Of a stretch of 9,363 nt of DNA, positions 1 through 4,786 are shown one piece after another. The DNA is from Nanosynbacter sp963540705. Its GTDB lineage: Bacteria > Patescibacteriota > Saccharimonadia > Saccharimonadales > Saccharimonadaceae. Every line of letters starts with the position of its first letter. The first letter of the stretch is position 1. The position numbers and the translations under genes are program-made. The DNA lies in contig CAUTQX010000031.1 in NCBI GenBank assembly GCA_963540705.1, positions 1 through 9,363 on the forward strand. The letters run 5' to 3'. Below the pieces are notes generated by a model that had not been told where the DNA came from, searched no databases, and saw only the letters and a list, made by a program, of their open reading frames with translations.

Positions 1-125
1 TTGGCCTTCAGGTCAATCACTTCCTCAACGCCACCAAGTTGCTGATTTACCCGCGCAACCAGCTCATCAACTGGCGGCAACTCAAAATTAATCAATTGTT
101 TTATAAGATTTAAGCTAACTTTCAT
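1..125 (-). CDS. pheT: Phenylalanyl-tRNA synthetase beta subunit, N-terminal fragment (runs off window)
   Basis: Reading leftwards from the ATG at 125-123 gives 41 codons that begin MKVSLNLIKQL and continue with LPPVDELVARV and QQLGGVEEVIDLKA. This matches the start of bacterial PheT (MKVSLnWLk..., then the conserved G-x-E-V segment). PheT pairs with PheS as a heterotetramer that charges tRNA-Phe, and it carries the editing and tRNA-binding domains. The rest of the gene lies outside the window. An extended -10 (TGATATAAT on the minus strand, hexamer 140-135) ends 9 nt before the ATG, so the leader would be only 2-3 nt. No Shine-Dalgarno is visible. The gene lies on the same strand as pheS but about 4.7 kb downstream of it, with unrelated genes on both strands between them. 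Its first codons are duplicated at 607-631. Identification rests on a short stretch, but the motif is characteristic. Confidence 0.85.
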   Translation of the reverse strand, partial: MKVSLNLIKQLINFELPPVDELVARVNQQLGGVEEVIDLKA

Positions 126-136
126 ACTGATATAAT
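101..136. repeat. 36-bp direct repeat, copy 1 (pheT start and promoter)
   Basis: These 36 bases match 607-642 with only 2 mismatches. This copy holds the first eight codons of pheT (minus strand) and the TGATATAAT box that lies just upstream. It is the functional copy because the pheT reading frame continues through it. Confidence 0.9.
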
Positions 137-143
137 TATATCA
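128..143. promoter_or_regulatory. Perfect 16-bp palindrome forming a two-way extended -10 (pheT promoter)
   Basis: TGATATAATTATATCA reads the same on both strands, so each strand carries TGA-TATAAT, an extended -10. The minus-strand box (140-135) serves pheT. The plus-strand box (131-136) points towards the 91-aa gene but lies about 165 bp from it. Symmetric -10 elements are a known cause of bidirectional transcription in bacteria. Whether the plus-strand side fires here is inference. Confidence 0.6.
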
Positions 144-216
144 TTTTACTATCAAGGATTCGACCTTAGAAAGATACAAATAACAAAGGCAAAAGCTCTA
201 GGGTAAAATACAGCCA

Positions 217-248
217 TCCTTGAGCAAGCAGGAGACAATCCTCAAGGA
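217..248. repeat. Inverted repeat (8-bp perfect arms) in the pheT upstream intergenic region
   Basis: TCCTTGAG (217-224) and CTCAAGGA (241-248) are perfect inverted arms around a 16-base loop. A second weaker hairpin, AGAGA (266-270) with TCTCT (279-283), follows. The 174-bp gap (126-299) between pheT and the 91-aa gene holds these arms, the palindromic promoter and the -10 of the next gene. I see no T-box conserved sequence, no T-tract and no known riboswitch core. It may be a structured RNA, an operator or an element remnant. Confidence 0.45.
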
Positions 249-287
249 CGCACCTCCCCACATTTAGAGAGGGTCCGTTCTCTGAAT

Positions 288-293
288 TATAAT
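288..293 (+). promoter_or_regulatory. -10 box of the 91-aa gene (leaderless)
   Basis: TATAAT ends exactly 6 nt before the ATG at 300, so transcription should start on the A of the start codon. A second overlapping TATAAT (293-298) is too close to the ATG to make a translatable message. No convincing -35 is seen at 16-18 bp. Confidence 0.6.
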
Positions 294-299
294 ATAATT

Positions 300-575
300 A
301 TGGACTATGGTAGATATCTAGAATTGCAAACTCGCCTAGAATGGTTTTATGATTTTCATCCAGAGTTTTTTAATGACATTTCACCCGAACAGAAGAAGCT
401 ACTGCAGGATACTTTCCTATACGATACACCCGACGAACATTATCCGGCGTTATTGCGGAATTTTTATGATAAGAATATTGACAATCAGCCAACACTTCAG
501 AACGATATGCTCTTAGCAGTAGATGCTTTATATAAAGCGGCGGGAGCTGGAAGCTTGTTTGACTATGATAAATAA
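300..575 (+). CDS. Hypothetical 91-aa acidic protein (orphan)
   Basis: I do not recognise this protein. It is small, acidic and rich in aromatic residues, with many Tyr, Phe and Asp/Glu residues and segments such as YGRYLELQTRLEWFYDFHPEFF near the N-terminus. It has no signal peptide, membrane helix or Cys motif and is probably soluble, cytoplasmic and mostly helical. The ATG at 300 is chosen because TATAAT lies exactly 6 nt upstream, the leaderless arrangement seen at six other genes here. It is bracketed by two copies of a 36-bp repeat derived from the pheT start (101-136 and 607-642), so it looks like a small acquired or excisable cassette. The M16-like gene follows 73 bp downstream on the same strand with its own promoter. 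Possible roles (immunity, regulator or toxin partner) are only guesses. Confidence 0.6.
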   Translation: MDYGRYLELQTRLEWFYDFHPEFFNDISPEQKKLLQDTFLYDTPDEHYPALLRNFYDKNIDNQPTLQNDMLLAVDALYKAAGAGSLFDYDK

Positions 576-631
576 AGCTTTTCTTCGTACGAACACGCCA
601 CCGAGCTTATAAGATTTAGGCTAACTTCCAT
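563..631 (-). pseudogene. Truncated copy of the pheT 5' end
   Basis: On the minus strand the ATG at 631-629 opens MEVSLNLI, nearly the same as the MKVSLNLI of pheT. It then leaves the pheT sequence at about 607 and stops at a TAG (565-563) after 22 codons. After the divergence, codons 10-12 (about 604-596) read SVA, and GGTGGCGT (601-594) resembles the pheT QLGGV-coding stretch. This suggests an internal deletion of pheT sequence, though the match is short. It overlaps the end of the 91-aa gene and cannot make a working synthetase domain. I read it as the scar of a duplication at the pheT start. Confidence 0.55.
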
Positions 632-642
632 ACTGATATAAT
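607..642. repeat. 36-bp direct repeat, copy 2 (pheT start remnant)
   Basis: This copy matches 101-136 at 34 of 36 positions, in the same orientation and offset by 506 bp. Its plus-strand TGATATAAT now serves as the promoter of the M16-like gene at 649. Identity stops after 642, so the palindrome seen in copy 1 is broken here. Confidence 0.9.
634..642 (+). promoter_or_regulatory. Extended -10 of the M16-like gene (leaderless)
   Basis: TGA-TATAAT (hexamer 637-642) ends exactly 6 nt before the ATG at 649. The TGN extension compensates for the lack of a good -35. The whole element lies inside repeat copy 2, so the gene is expressed from a captured pheT promoter half. Confidence 0.65.
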
Positions 643-648
643 AAACTT

Positions 649-1548
649 ATGATCCACAACTTGCATTCAGCATATTCTTTACCAGCAGACCACGACACAT
701 GCCACTTGTTTGAGCATCTGATTATTAGGCGATTCTTAAAGGAAACGGAAAAAATTGGCGGTAACCGGGCTTTCGTTGGAGAGTTGGATGGCACGACTAG
801 CGAATCAAGCGTATTTTTTACATCCGCACTATTCACAAGCGAGTCTAATACATTATTTGAAAAAACCATCAACGATATTACGCCTTTTGAGGTGTCTCTT
901 ATTCAACAGTCCATCTCACACATAGAAGCCGAGATGCAATCCAACATTGATATAGCAGATATAACGCTATTACAAGAACAGCTCGCTCTTTGTCAAAAAT
1001 ATTTTATCGATAGTCAAAAAACTGCTCCCAGCAATTCACACCCAAAATCTAAGATTTCTCCTCTTGAAATCAGCCATAGTCCGAGGGATTTTACAGACAT
1101 TAAGATTGATATAGAAATTGCTGACGCCAGCGATGAATTGACTGCCGCATTTTTCTGCACATACCCAATACTTTTAGGTCTAGTGCGCGACATTTGTTTC
1201 GATAAAATCTCATCCTACCCGTCCAGCCCCGGAAAGTTTATAGCGTACTATGACGGCAATTACACCAGCCAAACCTATACCGTAAAAAATACAGGCCTTG
1301 CTCGACTGAGCTCAAGTGAAACTATACAGACATATTTACAAAGCTTTAACATATCCTCACACGCAACCGACCTAAGAAACCTTGCCGAAGCTTTCACGTC
1401 TGACCCATTTTACATTTCAGTGCCCATATATTTTTATCAACAAACCGCCACACCACTATCCAGAAATGACCTAGCGAAAACTATAAACGTCGCAAATATG
1501 GACGCAATCCTAAAACAGGTAAAGGCGACGATAGTCCTGGATTATTAG
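649..1548 (+). CDS. M16-like (insulinase-fold) putative zinc peptidase, compact 299-aa form
   Basis: Residues 19-23 read HLFEH, the inverted zinc motif HxxEH of family M16, in which two His bind zinc and the Glu activates water. The third ligand, a Glu usually about 70-77 residues later in an E-E-I/M-like context, may be E95 (or E93) in HIEAEM. The segment around residues 41-57 (GELDGTTSESSVFF) resembles the conserved M16 stretch N-A-x-T-S-x-E-x-T-x-Y. Usual M16 proteins have 400 or more residues, with two homologous domains and about 20-40 more residues before HxxEH. This one is shorter at both ends. An in-frame TGA at 634-636 excludes a longer N-terminus. There is no signal peptide, so it is probably cytoplasmic. 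The start fits the TATAAT-6-ATG rule. It may process a peptide, or be a non-catalytic relative. Family assignment is by motif only. Confidence 0.5.
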   Translation: MIHNLHSAYSLPADHDTCHLFEHLIIRRFLKETEKIGGNRAFVGELDGTTSESSVFFTSALFTSESNTLFEKTINDITPFEVSLIQQSISHIEAEMQSNIDIADITLLQEQLALCQKYFIDSQKTAPSNSHPKSKISPLEISHSPRDFTDIKIDIEIADASDELTAAFFCTYPILLGLVRDICFDKISSYPSSPGKFIAYYDGNYTSQTYTVKNTGLARLSSSETIQTYLQSFNISSHATDLRNLAEAFTSDPFYISVPIYFYQQTATPLSRNDLAKTINVANMDAILKQVKATIVLDY

Positions 1549-1615
1549 CTCTAGCCGATTTTCTGGTAGAGAAAAGATTCTGAAGAGGAAATATTAACGC
1601 CACCAATATGCAAGC

Positions 1616-1957
1616 TTATCGACAAACCTTAAACTCAATACCAATCACGCCATAAATCTTTTGGTCTTCAATAGAATAAAATTCAGAAATTTGATTTTCT
1701 AACCATTCGACATTATCACCGCCGAACTTTCGCGGATTATTATGAGAAAATAAGTCACGAAATGTCGCGTATCTCAGCAAACCAACAACCTCAGTGGCAA
1801 TAGTTTGCTCAGAATTATCTCTATTTGTAAAAATAATCCGATCCCCGATCTGGATTTTCTGTCGTTTGGTATCATATAGTCGCGACTCGATAGTCTTATT
1901 GCCAGAAATAATAGCATTAAACGGCTCGGTCGCCAATTTTAATTGGTGTGTGGTCAT
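1616..1957 (-). CDS. ASCH-domain protein (113 aa)
   Basis: The protein begins MTTHQLKLATEPFNAI and carries the ASCH signature: G19-x-K21-T-I-E24-x-R26-L near the N-terminus, then IQIGDRIIF at about residues 35-43, with a beta-rich remainder. ASCH is a PUA-like fold associated with RNA binding; some small members (YqfB) hydrolyse N4-acetylcytidine. Which activity applies here cannot be told. The ATG at 1957 is preferred over an upstream TTG at 2011 because the family begins about here and because the extra 18 residues would overlap the divergent promoter of the CYTH gene. A purine tract (AAGAAAGG, 1976-1969) lies about 11 nt upstream and may act as a weak SD. It is divergent from the CYTH gene, with 85 bp between the starts. 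Confidence 0.75.
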   Translation of the reverse strand: MTTHQLKLATEPFNAIISGNKTIESRLYDTKRQKIQIGDRIIFTNRDNSEQTIATEVVGLLRYATFRDLFSHNNPRKFGGDNVEWLENQISEFYSIEDQKIYGVIGIEFKVCR

Positions 1958-1967
1958 AAAATTATTT

Positions 1968-2036
1968 GCCTTTCTTGCTATAATTAAACCATCATATAAA
2001 TAAATATTCAAATATCTACACTTCTATAAGAAAGGC
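1968..2036. repeat. 9-bp inverted repeat covering both SD tracts of the ASCH/CYTH divergent pair
   Basis: GCCTTTCTT (1968-1976) and AAGAAAGGC (2028-2036) are perfect inverted arms. Each arm is the purine-rich SD-like tract of one of the two divergent genes. The symmetry may simply reflect two SD sites, or be a shared operator. Confidence 0.35.
1976..1984 (+). promoter_or_regulatory. Extended -10 upstream of the CYTH gene
   Basis: TGC-TATAAT (hexamer 1979-1984) gives a predicted start near 1991 and a leader of about 52 nt, which carries AAAGG (2031-2035) 7 nt before the ATG at 2043. Unlike most promoters in this window, this one makes a message with a leader. Confidence 0.5.
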
Positions 2037-2042
2037 TATCAA

Positions 2043-2609
2043 ATGACCAAAAAACTACTAGAAATCGAACGCAAGCGCCAACTAACGGGCAATATTGAAG
2101 AGCTAATCGGGCGACTGCAAAACATCGGTTTTGAGCTAAAGAGTAATCTACGCGAAATTGATACGTATTATTCTCGTCCTGATGTCGATTTTATGCAGAC
2201 GGTTGAATGCTTGCGGATTCGCCAGCGTGATAGTTTTGCTGAGGTAACGTATAAGCCAGCAACGAACGCTGCGACACATACGGAAAATAATGTAATCATT
2301 AAGCCCGAGACAAACCTGCCAATTCAGCCCGAAGATGCGGCAACCGCCAAGCAGCTACTGGCAAACCTCGGTATGATGCAACTGGTCGAGGTCAACAAAT
2401 ATCGTCGCTCGTTTCAGTCCTCTGATTTTCCGCAAACAACGGTAGCCATCGACGAAATCAAAGGCGCCGGGACTTTCGTGGAAGTTGAGGTTTTGTCAGA
2501 TGATGAGGCTAGTGCACTAATGATGATTAGTAACATTGAAACCAAACTCGGTCTGGATTCAATGGAAATTACGACGCGACCTTATAGAGACATTTGTATG
2601 GGCTATTAA
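2043..2609 (+). CDS. CYTH-domain protein (CyaB/ThTPase-like triphosphate tunnel enzyme)
   Basis: At 188 aa this is the usual length for a single CYTH domain. The defining ExExK motif is at E7-I-E9-R-K11. It is followed by D40-x-Y-Y, the basic strand LRIRQR (57-62), EVTYKP (67-72), K119-Y-R-R, and the acidic return strand D137...G141-x-G143-x-F-x-E147-x-E149. These residues line the eight-stranded tunnel that binds metal ions and a triphosphate. Family members act as class IV adenylyl cyclases, thiamine triphosphatases or tripolyphosphatases, and the sequence does not decide which. It is cytoplasmic. A weak SD (AAAGG) lies 7 nt before the ATG. It is divergent from the ASCH gene, and the hydrolase gene follows 52 bp after its stop with its own promoter. 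Confidence 0.85.
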   Translation: MTKKLLEIERKRQLTGNIEELIGRLQNIGFELKSNLREIDTYYSRPDVDFMQTVECLRIRQRDSFAEVTYKPATNAATHTENNVIIKPETNLPIQPEDAATAKQLLANLGMMQLVEVNKYRRSFQSSDFPQTTVAIDEIKGAGTFVEVEVLSDDEASALMMISNIETKLGLDSMEITTRPYRDICMGY

Positions 2610-2626
2610 GAAGATCGCCACAAAAC

Positions 2627-2655
2627 TTCACAACTCCACTCGCAACCAATATAAT
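2627..2655 (+). promoter_or_regulatory. Promoter of the membrane-anchored hydrolase (leaderless)
   Basis: TTCACA (2627-2632), a 17-bp spacer and TATAAT (2650-2655) form a good sigma-70-type promoter. It ends exactly 6 nt before the ATG at 2662. It lies in the gap after the CYTH gene stop, so the hydrolase has its own transcript. Confidence 0.7.
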
Positions 2656-2661
2656 ATGCTC

Positions 2662-3657
2662 ATGAATACTTCACGAAAAAATCGCATTATAAAAATTACT
2701 ATTTGGGCAGTCTGCTCAATCGCTCTTATCGTAGCTCTACTTGCGGCCGCAGCTTTCTTTTTGCCAGCAACATCCAAGCAATTGCAATCTTCAAGCTCTG
2801 AGAAATTGAGCTACAACGACGCCATCGCCGCTGCAAATCGTACTGTTAGTGAAGACACTTCAAATACCGACGTTAGACCAGAATGTCGATCGATTGTTAA
2901 AACCCACGGCAAAAAAACCGCCAAAGCCGTCATGATGATTCATGGCGTAAGCGCATGCCCACAGCAATTCGCAGACCTGGGCGACACCTTTTTTAATGCC
3001 GGCTATAATGTCTATATTCCCCGCGTCCCCAGCCACGGTCTGACGGACAACAAACGACACGGAGAAATCACCATTCCAGCAATGGCACAATTTATGAATT
3101 CCAGTACCAGCATAATTAGCGGTTTGGGCGATGAAACGGGAATTGTCGGACTTTCTGGCGGCGCCAATATGGCAACCTGGATTACTCAGTACAATAGCCA
3201 GACGATATCACGAGCGCTATTTCTATCACCTTTTTATCAGCCTTCAGCGTCGGAAACTCCTTCCTGGAAAATTCCGCTTTTACGAAATCTTTACGGACGT
3301 AATATTCTTCCAGATTCGTTCACAGGTAGCAATTTGTCATATCGCGCTCTTGGAAAATATATAATAATCGCCAAGAACTACAAATCCGACCTCAAAGCTC
3401 CAGGATTAAAATACGTCGGGGTTGTAACGAGCGAAAACGACACTGCAATTGATAAAAATCTCGCGGTTAATATACCTAAGCAAATGGCTGCAGCTTCTGG
3501 CGCCAAATTCCAATATTATTCAATTCCGGCCTCATTTGGCATTGGTCACGATATTGTAGCCTTAAACCAAGACGAGGTTAAAAAGCACGCCGACAAATTA
3601 TATCCGTTCTATTTGGATATGTACGAAGGAAAAGACGTAAAATTAGAGGCGAACTAG
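2662..3657 (+). CDS. Membrane-anchored alpha/beta hydrolase (esterase/lipase-like)
   Basis: This is a 331-aa protein with a basic N-terminus, one transmembrane helix (about residues 10-34), a Ser-rich linker and an extracytoplasmic alpha/beta hydrolase domain. The oxyanion region is MMIHGVSACP (91-100), the nucleophile elbow is G163-L-S165-G-G, and the C-terminal His is H296 in GIGHD. The acid is D260 or D264. C75 and C99 could form a disulfide outside the membrane. It is a carboxylester hydrolase by fold; the substrate is unknown, and a lipid or a host- or wall-derived ester is possible. The ATG at 2662 is preferred over 2656 and 2536 because TATAAT lies exactly 6 nt upstream; the two earlier starts sit beside or upstream of the -10 and would be untranscribed from it. 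It converges on the HIT gene, with 5 bp between the stops. Confidence 0.8.
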   Translation: MNTSRKNRIIKITIWAVCSIALIVALLAAAAFFLPATSKQLQSSSSEKLSYNDAIAAANRTVSEDTSNTDVRPECRSIVKTHGKKTAKAVMMIHGVSACPQQFADLGDTFFNAGYNVYIPRVPSHGLTDNKRHGEITIPAMAQFMNSSTSIISGLGDETGIVGLSGGANMATWITQYNSQTISRALFLSPFYQPSASETPSWKIPLLRNLYGRNILPDSFTGSNLSYRALGKYIIIAKNYKSDLKAPGLKYVGVVTSENDTAIDKNLAVNIPKQMAAASGAKFQYYSIPASFGIGHDIVALNQDEVKKHADKLYPFYLDMYEGKDVKLEAN

Positions 3658-3662
3658 CTATC

Positions 3663-4121
3663 CTATTTACCTTGCACGGCTAAAATTCGTGCCTGAATTT
3701 CATTCAATTGAGCATCATCCATTTTTGGACCTTCTGCAGTCGTTAGCCAACCACGATACACCTCGCTAAACTCAGTTTCTTTGCTCCACACATCGGTCTG
3801 GCTAGCCAAATCACCATGAAGCGGTATCAATTTGGCGTGCACATGCGCCACGCCCGTGCCTTCAAAAATCAATGCCACTCGCGGCGTATCAAAGGCTTTT
3901 TCCAAGATATTTGCAACCTTTTTCACCGCTAGCATCATCTCAGAATATAGCTCGTCATCCAGAGAAAATACATAATCACCTGGGTTTTGTTTTGGTATCA
4001 CCACAGTGAATCCTGGAGTATTTGGGAATGGAGTCAAAAATGCCAAAAACTTCTCATCTTCCCAGACTTTCCAGGATTTCATTTTTCCAGATACGATGTC
4101 GTCAAAAATTGTGTGATTCAT
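3663..4121 (-). CDS. HIT-family nucleotide hydrolase/transferase with an atypical triad (HxHxK)
   Basis: At 152 aa it has the HIT layout: an N-terminal substrate-pocket region (FLAFLTPFPNTPGFTVVIPK, about 25-44), then the triad region GVAHVHAKLIPLHG (90-103). The family normally has H-x-H-x-H; here it is H93-V-H95-A-K97. The usual nucleophile, the second His, is kept and the third His is Lys. HIT enzymes split nucleoside phosphoramidates or dinucleoside polyphosphates. A good SD (AAAAGGAG, 4134-4127) precedes the ATG at 4121 by about 5 nt. An extended -10 (TGT-TATAAT, 4149-4141) gives a leader of roughly 13 nt, so it can be made separately from the upstream pheS operon. It lies 30 bp after the DUF998-like gene and converges with the hydrolase gene. 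Confidence 0.8.
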   Translation of the reverse strand: MNHTIFDDIVSGKMKSWKVWEDEKFLAFLTPFPNTPGFTVVIPKQNPGDYVFSLDDELYSEMMLAVKKVANILEKAFDTPRVALIFEGTGVAHVHAKLIPLHGDLASQTDVWSKETEFSEVYRGWLTTAEGPKMDDAQLNEIQARILAVQGK

Positions 4122-4140
4122 AATTACTCCTTTTGAAGTA

Positions 4141-4149
4141 ATTATAACA
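4141..4149 (-). promoter_or_regulatory. Extended -10 of the HIT gene
   Basis: On the minus strand TGT-TATAAT (hexamer 4146-4141) lies between the stop of the DUF998-like gene and the HIT gene. Transcription would start near 4134, leaving about 13 nt that contain the SD. Confidence 0.55.
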
Positions 4150-4151
4150 TT

Positions 4152-4784
4152 TTACGAGGTTTTCAGGTCAGACAATTTAAGCTCAATTCGTCGACAAACC
4201 AAAAATAGCCATGCTGTTGAAAAAATTCCCAATAAAACCTCAACTATCACAAACCAAAACTTGCCCATAGCGTAACCTTGCGTCGTCAGAATTGCCGCAA
4301 AAATCGGAAAGCCAAACGACATTAATCGCTCGCGATGAGTCAAATAGCTCAAGCTTGACGGCAAAATAAACATCAAAAGCACCATCAATATCACGATGCC
4401 GCGCGAGAAAACAAAATGCGCCGCATGCATCGTATCGTTCGGGCAAAGCGCCACCCCTATCATACAAATCGCAAACAGTGAAAGTATCCAGCCAGATATT
4501 CGGGCAGAGCGAATTTGACCAAGTTTAAGATAACTACGATTCATAAAAAACCCAATCGTCGCCATAATCAAACCAGATAAAAATACTCCCGAATTGAACG
4601 AAAACGCAGACAAACGATTAGAGGTAGTTTCACCCAATCTACTCAAGCTCCAGTTCGTCCACCGTGTATCGTCGGATAATATTACGGCAAAAATCAGACC
4701 TATCGCCAACACTACGCCATTGAGAATACATAACGCCTGAAGACGATTTTTATGAAAAAAATTCTTAACTTGCTGAGGTCGCAT
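4152..4784 (-). CDS. DUF998-like six-helix membrane protein
   Basis: This 210-aa protein has about six hydrophobic helices (roughly 16-36, 62-83, 97-114, 126-146, 155-171 and 177-198). The segment W45-SLSRLG-51 followed by F61-S-F-N-S-G66, and CPNDTMHAAH before helix 4, match the pattern of DUF998 membrane proteins (W-x-S-x-x-G, F-N-x-G, P-x-D-x-x-x-x-H). Their function is unknown. The start is 2 nt after the pheS stop and there is no SD within reach, so translation is probably coupled to pheS. It is the last gene of the tail-anchored protein-pheS-DUF998 operon before the HIT promoter. Confidence 0.7.
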   Translation of the reverse strand: MRPQQVKNFFHKNRLQALCILNGVVLAIGLIFAVILSDDTRWTNWSLSRLGETTSNRLSAFSFNSGVFLSGLIMATIGFFMNRSYLKLGQIRSARISGWILSLFAICMIGVALCPNDTMHAAHFVFSRGIVILMVLLMFILPSSLSYLTHRERLMSFGFPIFAAILTTQGYAMGKFWFVIVEVLLGIFSTAWLFLVCRRIELKLSDLKTS

Positions 4785-4786
4785 GT

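Noticed and set aside
126..299. T-box riboswitch upstream of pheT
   Set aside because: No AGGGTGG-like T-box sequence, specifier loop or terminator was found, and the pheT promoter lies almost on its ATG, leaving no leader for one.
584..593. 10-bp palindrome TTCGTACGAA as a terminator or operator
   Set aside because: No loop and no T-run; short palindromes of this size occur by chance.
1549..1571. Terminator after the M16-like gene (CTCTA/TAGAG)
   Set aside because: The stem is only about 5 bp plus two, and it is followed by A-rich rather than T-rich sequence.
1958..2011. TTG start at 2011 for the ASCH protein
   Set aside because: The extra 18 residues are not part of an ASCH domain and would cover the divergent promoter; the ATG at 1957 fits the family start.
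2536..2661. Longer hydrolase start at 2536 (overlapping the CYTH gene) or at 2656
   Set aside because: Both lie upstream of the TSS predicted from TATAAT at 2650-2655, and the N-terminal helix needed for anchoring begins after the ATG at 2662.
3640..3680. Terminator between the converging hydrolase and HIT genes
   Set aside because: The gap is 5 bp and no hairpin with a T-run is visible on either strand.
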